Assembly (NCBI GenBank): GCA_016875165.1
Contig: VGSF01000029.1
Location: 1-48,376, forward strand
Length of the DNA stretch: 48,376 nucleotides
Source: Deltaproteobacteria bacterium
GTDB lineage: Bacteria > Desulfobacterota > SM23-61
Reading direction: 5' to 3'
Shown piece after piece: positions 6,715-14,832 of the stretch. Every line of letters starts with the position of its first letter. The stretch's first letter is position 1. The translations under genes and the position numbers were made by a program. The notes under the pieces were generated by a model. The model made no database searches. It saw only the letters and a list, made by a program, of their open reading frames with translations, and was not told the DNA's origin.

Positions 6715-7551
6715 TTAAGGAAAGATTGAATTGATAACCTCCCGGATTCCTTTCACCATGTCAGCATCATCAGTAACTGCCTGCGCCACAGCCACTTCAC
6801 AAGCTCGCCGCGGATCAACCTCCTGAGTAATAAGCAATCCGGCGTAAATCAGCAGCCGGGTGGAAACTCCTTCTTCTAGCCCCTGATCCTGAAGATTGCG
6901 CACTTTTTCCGCCAACTTGGCCAGGTCGCTCGCCGTATCAAAGTTCACCCCGCTCTCATGGGCAATGATCCGGGCTTCCATTTCCCTGGGCGGGTAGCGG
7001 AATTCAATGGCCACAAAACGCTGGCGGGTGCTGTGTTTCAAATTTTTCAGAACACTCTGGTAGCCTGGGTTGTAGGATATAACCAGAAGAAATTTTTCAT
7101 GGGCCTCGATTATCTGTCCTTTTTTTTCTATGGGAAGTATCCGCCGGTGATCAGCCAGGGGATGTACAAGGACTGTGGTGTCCTTACGGGTTTCGACGAT
7201 TTCATCCAGATAGCATATGGCTCCGTTCTTTACGGCCCGGGCTAAAGGCCCGTCAACCCATATCGTCTCTTCCCCTTTAAGCAGATACCTCCCCACCAGG
7301 TCTGACCCGGTCAGGTCTTCATGGCAGGCCACCGTAATCAAAGGAAGGGAAGTTCCCATCTCCTTTCCCAGGAAGTAAGTCATGTATTCGACGAATCGAG
7401 TCTTTCCGCATCCCGTAGGCCCTTTTAACAAAACCGGCAATCTGGCTTTATAGGCCGCAGTGAAGATCTGCACTTCATCGCCAATGGGCAGGTAGTACGG
7501 CTCCTCAACAATCCTGTATTCTTCGATTGGTTTTTCAGTTCCTTGAATCAT
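6715..7551 (-). CDS. CbbQ/NirQ/NorQ-type MoxR AAA+ ATPase (278 aa)
   Basis: This is a hexameric AAA+ ATPase of the MoxR group. Walker A is GPTGCGKT at residues 44-51, Walker B is [10 protein letters not shown] near residue 115, and a sensor-type segment reads [10 protein letters not shown]. The C-terminal 80 residues ([20 protein letters not shown]) match the CbbQ C-terminal domain. Size is normal for CbbQ/NorQ (about 260-280). In the known systems the ATPase works with a VWA partner that links it to the client enzyme; that partner is the next gene downstream at 3685-6408. The start at 7551 is the only good ATG before the conserved YYLPIGDE segment. Which metalloenzyme is served cannot be told from this window. 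Confidence 0.9.
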   Translation of the reverse strand: MIQGTEKPIEEYRIVEEPYYLPIGDEVQIFTAAYKARLPVLLKGPTGCGKTRFVEYMTYFLGKEMGTSLPLITVACHEDLTGSDLVGRYLLKGEETIWVDGPLARAVKNGAICYLDEIVETRKDTTVLVHPLADHRRILPIEKKGQIIEAHEKFLLVISYNPGYQSVLKNLKHSTRQRFVAIEFRYPPREMEARIIAHESGVNFDTASDLAKLAEKVRNLQDQGLEEGVSTRLLIYAGLLITQEVDPRRACEVAVAQAVTDDADMVKGIREVINSIFP

Positions 7552-7660
7552 GGAGTGAGATTAGCAAATTCCTGAATCAATTGGCAAGGGAAATAGAGCC
7601 GTCAAGTGTAACCCTTCAGTCACGGGTGGGTGGCCAAGGTTGGAGGAGGAAAGGTTCGGC

Positions 7661-7856
7661 GTAAAGGCCAAGGGCGCCCATGGCCGGGGGGCCAGTCCAG
7701 TCCGCTTGGAACCATGAGGCGCTGATTTCTCCGTGGATGGGGCGGGGCTGACGCCTTTCGCCTCCTCCGGCGGAGGTTCAGTGAGTACACCATGAACAGG
7801 GATGTCCCAGCCGATGCTTCCGGCGCGTACCGGCCTGGCCCCCCGGCCAAAACAGA
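7661..7856 (+). repeat. GC-rich structured repeat (family D), copy 1
   Basis: A roughly 196-base element begins GTAAAGGCCAAGGG and has perfect 15-base outer arms, TGGCCGGGGGGCCAG near 7680 and CTGGCCCCCCGGCCA near 7840. Its reverse-strand partner is at 21743-21945. Conserved islands include CGCTTGGAA followed by GGCGCT, and GATGCTTCCGGCGCGT. No reading frame is shared between the two copies, so it is more likely a mobile or structured nucleic-acid element than a gene. Confidence 0.65.
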
Positions 7857-8332
7857 ATCTTTGCCAGGGTTAGTTCCTCCGATATTTCTGTCATCAAACC
7901 ACTCGTGATTGAAAGGTTACCCGTCAAGTAGCTCAGAAGGGTCTCGTCCCCATTCACTTTTCATTTTCGTCCATGATTTCAGAATGATGTTCATGACCCG
8001 GTGAGAAGCGATCCCGGCCCGGACAGGAGGGGGAATCTCTCGGGAGCACAAGGCAGTATTCCTTTCATGGGTAAGGGCGGGGCTTCTGCCGAGGATGCCC
8101 TGCCTTTCTTCGATCCCGCCTTTTCTTTGCGGAAGAAAAGTACGGGCTATGTTTCAATCTTTTTCCCGCCGGTGCTCCCTCTTTCATCCCCCTCCCGTCC
8201 GGGCTTCGTCTATTACTGGGAATTCATCAATTTATTCAAAAGTGAAGGAGGGCCAGGCAGAAAGGCCCCTTGCTTTCGAAAGAATCTTCTGGTATGAGGT
8301 AGAAGAAAATATTTAAGGTAAAGGGGAATCCA
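7857..8332. other. gap upstream of the Lin0512 gene, no gene recognised
   Basis: The sequence is moderately GC-rich, with a local hairpin around GGGCGGGGCTTCTGCC...GCCC near 8065-8100. I compared it by memory with common bacterial RNAs (RNase P, SRP, 6S, cobalamin and SAM riboswitches) and found no match. A promoter for the two downstream genes presumably lies here but no clear -35/-10 pair stands out. Confidence 0.35.
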
Positions 8333-8692
8333 ATGGCGCTTAGAAGGTTCGTTATCGAGGTGGGGATGGGGGTTGATCAGCACGGTCAGGACAACACCCG
8401 CGCCGCCGAAAAAGCGGTGCAGGATGCCATCCACCGCAGTTGCCTCTGCGGTTTGAGGGAAGTGGCCGGCCTAAAAAATCCCGATGACATTTTTGTAGAA
8501 GTGCTGATCGGCTGCCCGAACCCGGAATCCGTGGACAAGGAGCGAGTATTAAAATCCCTGCCTCTTGGCCAGAAAAAAATTGAGGTCCGCCAGGGCGGTC
8601 TATTGGGAAAAACCTTATTCGTTCCCGAGCTTGGCGACAAGACTGACGAGCTGATCGTGGCTAATGCTATTGTAACCGTGTGGGTCCCGTAA
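8333..8692 (+). CDS. Lin0512-family conserved protein (119 aa)
   Basis: This belongs to a small conserved family of unknown biochemical function (Lin0512 type), recognisable from GMGVDQHGQDNTRAAEKAV, then IHRSCLCGL, and the later FVEVLIGCPNPESVD and VANAIVTVWV. Length is typical. A clear ATG lies at 8333. There is no signal peptide or membrane segment, so it is cytoplasmic. It is followed 42 bases later by the RACo-like gene on the same strand, implying co-expression and possibly a role linked to corrinoid or one-carbon metabolism. That link is inference from context only. Confidence 0.8.
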   Translation: MALRRFVIEVGMGVDQHGQDNTRAAEKAVQDAIHRSCLCGLREVAGLKNPDDIFVEVLIGCPNPESVDKERVLKSLPLGQKKIEVRQGGLLGKTLFVPELGDKTDELIVANAIVTVWVP

Positions 8693-8734
8693 AAAAGGGT
8701 TCAAGGGGTCGAGGGGTCTTTGGAGCATTGATTC

Positions 8735-10669
8735 TTGAATAAGAAAAAAGTAACCGTCATTTTTCAGCCGTCCGGACGACGGGGTCAGGCAGAGCGGGGG
8801 AAGACCATCCTTGAAGCCGCGCAAGAATTAGGGGTGGCTATCGAGTCCATCTGCGGGGGGAACCACACCTGCGGGAAATGTAGGGTGCGTGCGAAAGAGG
8901 GTCTCTTCGAAGGAAGCTCTTTTGAGCCGCAGATTTCTAATCTTTCCACCTTTCAACCCGAAGAAAGCAATTTCATCGGGCAGAAAGAGCAGGGAGAAGG
9001 ATACCGACTGGCTTGCGTGGCGGAATTGCAGGGTGATGCTCTTATTTACATACCCGGTGAGAGTCGGACAACCCAGCAAGTCATCCGCAAGGAAGTCCGA
9101 AATAATTCGGTCGAACTGAATCCCGGGGTAAAGTGTCATTATGTTGAAGTGCCGCCACCGAGTTTGAAAGAACCCCTGGGAGATTTTGAACGGCTGAGTC
9201 GGGCTCTGAAAAATAATTGTGGGCTTAAAGACCTGTCTATTGACTTCCCGGCCCTCCAAAGCCTACCTCAGCGGTTGAGGTCCGGTGAGGGGAAAGTTTC
9301 GACATTCGTTTGGATGGATCGGGAAATTCTGGATGTCCAACCGGAAAAAGTAAAGGATTTTTACGGTTTGGCCGTTGACATAGGTACAACCACGGTCGCA
9401 GTTTATCTCTGCAATTTACATAATGGACAGGTCGTAGCTACTCACTCGATGATGAACCCACAGGTAATTTTTGGCGAAGATGTAATGACCCGGATTACTT
9501 ATGCCATGACCGATCGAGAAGATGGGTTAAAACGCCTTCAGGAAGCAATCATTGAGGGATTGAATGGCCTGGTCCAATCCGCAGCCGGGACCGCGGGAAT
9601 TTTAGCGAAAGATATCCTGGAGATGGTCGTAGTGGGAAACACGGCCATGCATCATATTTTTTTAGGAATCGACCCCCGGCACTTGGGTTTATCCCCTTTC
9701 CCTCCGGCAATCCATAACTCCCTGGACATCAAAGCCAGGGATTTGGGCCTGAAGATTCATCCGGGAGCGAACGTCCACGTTCTACCCATCGAAGCCGGAT
9801 TCGTGGGCGCAGACAACGTAGGCGTTATCCTTTCCGAGGAGCCTTTCAAAAAAGAAGAGATCACCCTGATTATCGATGTGGGCACAAATGGAGAGCTTAT
9901 TCTGGAGAATAAACAAAGGCTTGTTTCGGCCTCCTGCGCTACCGGCCCGGCCTTCGAAGGCGCCCACATCAAATTTGGAATGCGGGCCGCCCCAGGAGCG
10001 ATTGAACACGTCCGCATCGACCCTAAGACCTTGGATGTCAAGTTTAAGGTCATCGGCCTGGAAAAATGGAGCGATGAATATTCTCCTGTTGAGATTCAGG
10101 CCCGGGGAATCTGCGGTTCGGGAATCATCGATGCCGTAGCTGAAATGTTCAGGACTGGAGTATTAGAGCAGAACGGACGGATTAAAAACAGCATATCCAA
10201 TTCCCGATTGCGGAAAACAGAAAACCATAATGAGTTTGTCATCGCCAGAGCTGAGGAAACCTCTATTAGCCAGGACATCACAATTTCGGCTAACGACATT
10301 CGCGCAGTACAGTTAGCCAAAGGGGCCCTTTATGCCGGAGCCAAAATTTTGATGAAGGTCTTAGGCGTTGAACGACTGGAGAAGGTCATCCTGGCCGGAG
10401 GCTTCGGCAGTTACATCGATCCTGAAAGGGCCACGATTTTAGGAATGTTCCCGGTCTGCGATTTGCAAAATATAATCGCCGTGGGAAACGCCGCCGGAGA
10501 CGGCGCTCGCCTTGCTTTGCTTAACAGGGGAAAAAGAGCGGAAGCTGAACGTATGGCCCGGGAGGTTGAGTATATAGAACTTACCACCCACCCAGATTTT
10601 ACGAATGAATTCATCAATGCCCTGCCCTTCCCGCACATGCAGGAAGATCTTCCTCACTTGAAAAGTTGA
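8735..10669 (+). CDS. RACo-like corrinoid activator: 2Fe-2S ferredoxin plus ASKHA domain (644 aa)
   Basis: The N-terminal 100 residues are a plant-type 2Fe-2S ferredoxin domain with Cys40, Cys46 and Cys49 (CGGNHTCGKC) and a fourth Cys in RLACVAEL. A linker and a C-terminal ASKHA-type ATPase domain follow: DIGTTTVAVYL, then VVVGNTAMHH, LIIDVGTNGEL, and ILAGGFGSYIDPER. This is the architecture of reductive activators of corrinoid proteins, which use ATP to return inactive Co(II) corrinoid to Co(I) for methyl transfer. The ORF opens with TTG at 8735, with GGAG about ten bases upstream; no ATG is better placed. No corrinoid protein or methyltransferase gene is in this window, so its partner must be encoded elsewhere. 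Confidence 0.87.
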   Translation: MNKKKVTVIFQPSGRRGQAERGKTILEAAQELGVAIESICGGNHTCGKCRVRAKEGLFEGSSFEPQISNLSTFQPEESNFIGQKEQGEGYRLACVAELQGDALIYIPGESRTTQQVIRKEVRNNSVELNPGVKCHYVEVPPPSLKEPLGDFERLSRALKNNCGLKDLSIDFPALQSLPQRLRSGEGKVSTFVWMDREILDVQPEKVKDFYGLAVDIGTTTVAVYLCNLHNGQVVATHSMMNPQVIFGEDVMTRITYAMTDREDGLKRLQEAIIEGLNGLVQSAAGTAGILAKDILEMVVVGNTAMHHIFLGIDPRHLGLSPFPPAIHNSLDIKARDLGLKIHPGANVHVLPIEAGFVGADNVGVILSEEPFKKEEITLIIDVGTNGELILENKQRLVSASCATGPAFEGAHIKFGMRAAPGAIEHVRIDPKTLDVKFKVIGLEKWSDEYSPVEIQARGICGSGIIDAVAEMFRTGVLEQNGRIKNSISNSRLRKTENHNEFVIARAEETSISQDITISANDIRAVQLAKGALYAGAKILMKVLGVERLEKVILAGGFGSYIDPERATILGMFPVCDLQNIIAVGNAAGDGARLALLNRGKRAEAERMAREVEYIELTTHPDFTNEFINALPFPHMQEDLPHLKS

Positions 10670-10672
10670 TGA

Positions 10673-11008
10673 TTTCGCAAAAAAATCGGCAGAAGCGTCA
10701 TTGCGAGCAAAAGTGAAGCAATCTCGTTTATATAAGTACTTGAAAATACGGGATTGCTTCGTCGTACCGCATTGGCGGAACTCCTCGCAATGACGAAAAC
10801 GGAACTTTTAATGAGTTCATCAAAATTGATGAAATCGTAAAAAGTCGTCACTCCGGCCTGCCTGTGCCTGGCAGACAGGTGAAAACCGGAGTCCAGAGGT
10901 TTGATAACTCCTTGAAATAACTGGATTCCGGCTGGAGTTTATCCCGATGAAAATCGGGGCCGGAATGACGGGGAAAGAGGCTTTCGGACTTTTTCGAGGT
11001 CAGCAAAA
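10673..11008. repeat. two tandem palindromic elements (families A' and A)
   Basis: The first unit (about 10673-10830) pairs GTCATTGCGAG with CTCGCAATGAC. The second (about 10838-11005) pairs CCGGAGTCCAG and CTGGATTCCGG and has AAAAAGTC/GACTTTTT-like ends. The second unit is an inverted copy of the one at 6488-6645. The same two-unit arrangement appears at 17476-17738. No gene is seen in the gap. Confidence 0.75.
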
Positions 11009-11015
11009 TTGGGGT

Positions 11016-11441
11016 TTAAGAAAGAAAAGGGTTTTCGATGCGGATGCCTTCAATTATCTGCCCTGATTGGAGGCCTTCCGTTAAAATTTTTTCCACACCG
11101 GCTTTCGATGCGGCCGTTATGATGAGAGCATCCCAAAAAGAAATCCTGTAAGTTTCTTCAAGGCGTGAAGCATTCAAGATCGACAACGGATCGCTTATTT
11201 CGACGGGCCAACAAAAATAATTGCGGATGATATTCCGAATTTCTTTGGGGGGCAAGGGGCGTAATATTTTCCGAGTCATGGTGGCATAGAATTCCTGCAA
11301 CACCTGCACACTGATAACCCCATTACGTTGTTTCCAGAGGTCCATTAAAATACTTTGGGCAATTTGATGTTTTGGGCCGGCATCCACATCATGTCCATAA
11401 ACGAGAATATTGGTATCTATGAAATTTTTATTTCCGTTCAT
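11016..11441 (-). CDS. vapC: PIN-domain toxin, VapC-like (141 aa)
   Basis: PIN-domain RNases bind Mg or Mn with four acidic residues. Visible here are D9 in FIDTNILVY, E50 in VLQEFYA and D104 in SFWDALI. The fourth position, normally the aspartate of a T-E-D motif, reads ILTEGLQSG, so it is a glycine. That may weaken catalysis or be compensated by the neighbouring glutamate. The gene follows the antitoxin on the minus strand with a 14-base overlap, the standard VapBC order. Length is at the upper end for VapC. The pair may be functional or partly decayed. Confidence 0.8.
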   Translation of the reverse strand: MNGNKNFIDTNILVYGHDVDAGPKHQIAQSILMDLWKQRNGVISVQVLQEFYATMTRKILRPLPPKEIRNIIRNYFCWPVEISDPLSILNASRLEETYRISFWDALIITAASKAGVEKILTEGLQSGQIIEGIRIENPFLS

Positions 11442-11664
11442 GAAGTTCTTCCCTCGTAGCCAGGATACGGCCTCCCAGATGGAATCCTTTTTTCAAGTAC
11501 GCCAACGCCCTTCTCTTCGAAGATTCATACTGATTATCTTCCGATACAATCCTGGCCAATTGCTCACTCAATAGTTTAGTGACGGAAATATCTTTTTTAG
11601 CTGCCAGAACTTTGGCTTTTTTTATGATTGCTTTATCCAAAGAAAGGGTAATGTTCTGTTTCAT
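11428..11664 (-). CDS. vapB: VapB-like ribbon-helix-helix antitoxin (78 aa)
   Basis: The start is placed at the ATG at 11664 because AGGAGG lies 8 bases upstream and the protein then begins MKQNITLSLDKAIIKKAKVL. This is the beta-strand and helix opening of a CopG/ribbon-helix-helix DNA-binding fold. A longer reading frame reaching 11724 adds 20 residues without family features. The second helix, ISVTKLLSEQLARIV, completes the domain. The C-terminal 30 residues would wrap the PIN toxin. It overlaps the toxin start by 14 bases and probably represses its own promoter. Confidence 0.75.
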   Translation of the reverse strand: MKQNITLSLDKAIIKKAKVLAAKKDISVTKLLSEQLARIVSEDNQYESSKRRALAYLKKGFHLGGRILATREELHERK

Positions 11665-11867
11665 CAACTCTACCTCCTCTTTTTTTAACCATAATTGGGA
11701 ATGCACGTAATTTACGTGTACCACGCTTAACCTTATAAGTCAAGCTTTCATAATTACCGGCTATTCGTTTTACCCTGACAAAAAATGGAGAAGATAGAAT
11801 TCTATATTCCAAAATGACAAAATTGCCATAAATTGTAAATTTCTTTCATAAGGCCTTCTTGCAAAAG

Positions 11868-12012
11868 TCACCTACTCCGTCATTCCGGCGAAAGCCGGAA
11901 TCCACAATTGCTTGAAAATCCTGGATTCCGGGTCGCGCTCCGCCCTGTACACCATGCGGTGCAGGGCTTCGCTTGCCCGGAATGACGATTTCCTCTTTTT
12001 TTAAGAGTTTTG
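11868..12012. repeat. REP-like palindromic repeat (family A) beside a transposase remnant
   Basis: Contains CCGTCATTCCGGCGAAAGCC and, inverted, GCCCGGAATGACG, with an inner hairpin around CCCTGTACACCATGCGGTGC. It belongs to the same CATTCCGG family as 6488-6645, 10838-11005 and 17635-17738. It joins directly to the RAYT fragment at 12042-12230. The rest of the 11665-11867 stretch is AT-rich with no gene seen. Confidence 0.7.
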
Positions 12013-12041
12013 TGTGAGGGGGTCTGCTCTTGGCTCCTATT

Positions 12042-12230
12042 TATCCGTGAGATAAGCCTTTCCCTTCTCTCCCGCAGCCTCCGATTCTGAACAATTTCCA
12101 CCTTTAACCTCTCAACCACACTGCTCACCAAACTATATTTCCTCACCTGAAAATACTCCCCAATTCGCCGCAAACTTTCCCCCCTTAACAATCGGATTAA
12201 GTACCTGGCAACATTTCTTGGTTCACTCAA
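12042..12230 (-). pseudogene. C-terminal remnant of a REP-associated tyrosine transposase (RAYT)
   Basis: About 63 residues reading EPRNVARYLIRLLRGESL, then IGEYFQVRKYSLVSSVVERL and ending RERLISRI match the DnaA-C-terminal-like helical tail often fused to RAYT (IS200-like, Y1) transposases. The catalytic HUH domain with its two histidines and tyrosine is missing. The frame continues down to 11880 only through unrelated repeat sequence. It is therefore a degraded fragment. RAYTs are known to mobilise REP palindromes, which fits with the adjacent CATTCCGG repeat and the many copies elsewhere in the window. Confidence 0.72.
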
Positions 12231-12331
12231 GTTTCAGTGGTCGTGCCATAATAAAAATTCTACAAAATTGACTGAATAAGAGTCAAGAGCAGACTTGATC
12301 CCTTGTCTTAAAAAGAGTGCCTTGAGCCTTA

Positions 12332-13231
12332 TCAATCCGGCCAAGGTTTCCGGAAAAATTCGATGGCCAGTTCGATGAAGGCCTTCAGAACTCGGGAGAG
12401 ATATTTGTCCTTGTGGTGGATCAGATAGAAACGATAGGTAATCTGGGCATCGCTGAAAGGTATTTTTATTAGAGAACCTGCCTTCATCTCTTTCTTAACT
12501 ACTTGCTGGGAAAGAATAGCGATGGCAACTCCGTTTTCCACCATTTTCTTGATGGCGGAAGTGCTGGCAGATTCCATGATGATTTGCGGAGATATTCCTC
12601 TTCGGGCTAAAATTTCATCGATCAGACTGCGATGCAAAGACCCTTTCTCTCTTAACAATAATCGCTGACCATTGAGTTCCTTCAGAGAAATGGATTTTCT
12701 TTTGGCCAAAGGGTGGGAAGTAGAAACTATGGCCATGAGCAGGTCGGTAATGATTTCCCGGACCTCTAATTTTTCTTCACTGGGATCATGGGCAATAATA
12801 GCCAGGTCGTTTTTGTGGAGCAGCGTATTTTCTATAATCTGGCTACTATTGCCGGTACTGATCTGAATCGTAATCTTCGGATACCTCCGGTGGAACGTCT
12901 CTAACAAGGCAGGGAGGTAAAAATCCCCAAAAGTGAATGTGGAAGCGATCCGCAGATTCCCCAGGGATAATCCTTTTAAGTCGACAAGAGCTTCTTCAGC
13001 CTCTCGGGTCAGGTTGAGAATCCGATCGGCATAATCAAAAAGAACTTTTCCCTCCTCGGTTAGTAGAACCTTCTTCCCGATCCGATCCAAGAATTTTAAA
13101 TCATAGGAATCTTCCAGGCCCTTAATCTGCCAGGTTACAGCGGGCTGGGTCAGGTGGAGTTTTTTCGCTGCGATGCTAAAACTCCCCTCCTTGGCTACCT
13201 CGTAAAAGACCCTGAGTTGGTGGATATTCAT
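12332..13231 (-). CDS. LysR-family transcriptional regulator (299 aa)
   Basis: The N-terminal winged helix-turn-helix covers about residues 1-60: MNIHQLRVFYEVAKEGSFSI followed by AAKKLHLTQPAVTWQIKGLE. A linker helix follows, and a two-lobed effector-binding domain (residues 90-295) contains LRIASTFTFGDFYLP and the QISTGNSSQIIE ligand-pocket region of CbbR/CysB-type members. The ATG at 13231 has an AAGGGGGG site just upstream. It is divergent from the truncated matB-like gene starting at 13331, and LysR regulators commonly control a divergent neighbour. Here that neighbour is decayed, so the true target may have been lost or may be the kor cluster further on. The effector is unknown. Confidence 0.88.
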   Translation of the reverse strand: MNIHQLRVFYEVAKEGSFSIAAKKLHLTQPAVTWQIKGLEDSYDLKFLDRIGKKVLLTEEGKVLFDYADRILNLTREAEEALVDLKGLSLGNLRIASTFTFGDFYLPALLETFHRRYPKITIQISTGNSSQIIENTLLHKNDLAIIAHDPSEEKLEVREIITDLLMAIVSTSHPLAKRKSISLKELNGQRLLLREKGSLHRSLIDEILARRGISPQIIMESASTSAIKKMVENGVAIAILSQQVVKKEMKAGSLIKIPFSDAQITYRFYLIHHKDKYLSRVLKAFIELAIEFFRKPWPD

Positions 13232-13330
13232 GGCCCCCCCTTAAATTAAAATTAGCCACAGAGGGCACAAAGATCACAGAGTTTTAAAACCGTGATTAAG
13301 AAAAAGTAAAGAATATGTCAAACGTCTAAA

Positions 13331-14122
13331 GTGATCCGCCTGAGGCGGACTAAAGTTGAAAAAAGGAATTTCCTAAGGCTTTTGAAGGAATGGGAAACCG
13401 CAAGACACGAGCTCCGCACCATGAGGATTTTCATTAGCGGCTCAGCTCCCCTGTCTGAAAATCTTTTCCATCAATTTGAGGAAAATACGGGTTTCCGGAT
13501 TCTTGATAGATATGGTATGACCGAAACTGGAATTATTACCACTAATCCCCTTGATCCCCTCAAAAGATACCCTAAGAGCGTGGGATATCCGCTTCCGGGC
13601 GTTCAGGTGCGGATTGTCTCCCAAGAAGGGCAAAAATTGAAAGGAGGGGAAGTAGGGGATATCTGGATTCAAGGGGATAATGTCTTTAAGGGGTATTGGA
13701 AGATGCCGGAAAAAACAAAGGAGTCCTTCAGAGATGGCTGGTTCAAATCAGGGGATTTGGGATATCAGGATCCCCAAGACTCTTGGCGCCTTTATCTCGT
13801 CGGGAGGGCCCGAGAGGTAATCATCACGGGGGGATACAAAGTCTACCCCAAAGAAGTGGAAAATGTCCTGGAAAAGCATGAGGCGATCCAAGAAGTTGCC
13901 GTTATCGGGCTTTCGGATGAGGACTTAGGTGAAAGGGTGACGGCGGTGGTAGTATTTAAAAAAGAGCAAATTCCCCCTCCGCCTACGACGATCATCGCTT
14001 TTTGTAAAAAACACCTGGCCGGTTATAAATGTCCCAAAGAGGTTTTGGTCCTGGATCAACTGCCGCGCAATGCCATGGGAAAGATCCCAAAGGGAGTTTT
14101 TCAAAATATTTTTTCACCTTAG
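13331..14122 (+). pseudogene. 5'-truncated acyl-CoA (malonyl-CoA type) synthetase
   Basis: The product aligns with the C-terminal half of ANL-superfamily AMP-forming synthetases: RIFISGSAPLSENLF, the adenylate motif YGMTETG, KSGDLGYQD, then VGRAREVIITGGYKVYPKE and a final GKIPK lysine motif. The wording SGSAPL and ERYGMTETG-like context is closest to malonyl-CoA synthetase (MatB), but other substrates are possible. Full-length relatives are about 500 residues; here about 240 N-terminal residues, including the P-loop-like TSGTTG motif, are absent. An in-frame stop at 13307 precedes the GTG at 13331. The break lies at TCCGCCTGAGGCGGA, a palindrome also found within repeats at 17583 and 33505, suggesting a repeat-associated deletion. 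Confidence 0.8.
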
Positions 14123-14504
14123 GGGCCGAACTTAATTTAACCGGGATCACGACCCTCAAGGGGATGTATAGACTTTACTTAAAAAAACCGTTTGCCTTCC
14201 TCCCCATTTTTTAATAGCAAGAGGAAACCATTGAAAACTTTTTCCAGTCCAGGAGGGGTTGGTGTGGGCGAATCGTGATAAGGCGATGATTCTTATGGGA
14301 TCGGGCCCATCAGATGGATTTACTAAGGCACTCCTGATGGTTTTGAATTTCTCCTAATTATCCAACTCCTCGCAAGCCTCTGGTTGCGGAGAAATACCTT
14401 GATCCCTTCAGGGGTATTAATAGCCCGCCGATCCTGATTATCCCACACCCACCCCACATATTCAGTTTCAGTAAAACTGGGGGTGGGCAAAAACCTGTTT
14501 CCCC
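14123..14504. other. gap upstream of the kor genes
   Basis: No gene recognised on either strand. A long open frame on the minus strand here has low-complexity composition and no family features. The promoter described next lies at its right end. Confidence 0.4.
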
Positions 14505-14532
14505 TTGACAAGGAAAATGGAGGATATAGAAT
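14505..14532 (+). promoter_or_regulatory. putative sigma-70-type promoter for the kor genes
   Basis: TTGACA at 14505-14510, a 16-base spacer and TAGAAT at 14527-14532 give a near-consensus promoter 66 bases upstream of the first kor start at 14599. This is the only strong -35/-10 pair seen in the gap. Confidence 0.5.
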
Positions 14533-14598
14533 GGGGCAATTGTATTTTTTATTAATTTTTTTGCCTGATGGGTTTGGGAGAAAGGAGGATTAAAAAGA

Positions 14599-14832
14599 AT
14601 GGCTATTACCATCGTAAAAGACTTTTGCAAGGGGTGCGGATTTTGCATTGTTAGCTGCCCCAAGAAAGTCTTTGACCTTTCTGACGAAATGAACAAGAAA
14701 GGCTATCGTTTACCCGCTCCCGTGCGCATCGATGATTGCACGGGATGCAGTCTTTGCGACCTTTATTGTCCGGATTTTGCCATCGTCCTGGAAAAAACAA
14801 AAAAGAAAGACAAAGAAAAGGAGGTCGGCTGA
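14599..14832 (+). CDS. korD: 2-oxoacid:ferredoxin oxidoreductase, delta (ferredoxin) subunit (77 aa)
   Basis: A small 2x[4Fe-4S] ferredoxin: the first cluster motif is CKGCGFCIVSCPK and the second is CTGCSLCDLYCPD. It carries electrons from the catalytic thiamine-dependent subunits to the ferredoxin pool. AGGAGG lies 10 bases before the ATG. The stop overlaps the alpha-subunit start (TGATG), which shows translational coupling. The delta-alpha-beta-gamma order is typical of bacterial and archaeal 2-oxoglutarate (Kor) or branched-chain 2-oxoacid (Vor) oxidoreductases. Sequence alone does not separate these two. Confidence 0.88.
   Translation: MAITIVKDFCKGCGFCIVSCPKKVFDLSDEMNKKGYRLPAPVRIDDCTGCSLCDLYCPDFAIVLEKTKKKDKEKEVG

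Noticed and set aside
3685..7551. Calling the VWA/MoxR pair a nitric oxide reductase maturation system
   Set aside because: No norB or norC gene is in the window; the same pair architecture serves several other enzymes.
7620..7850. A minus-strand open frame of about 76 codons
   Set aside because: It lies within the structured repeat and has a low-complexity Arg/Pro composition; the homologous copy at 21743-21945 does not preserve the frame.
8001..8297. Plus-strand open frames before the Lin0512 gene
   Set aside because: No ribosome binding site, no recognisable motif, and overlapping frames on both strands with skewed composition.
14358..14696. A minus-strand frame overlapping the korD start
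   Set aside because: It is antisense to the clear ferredoxin gene and lacks any domain.
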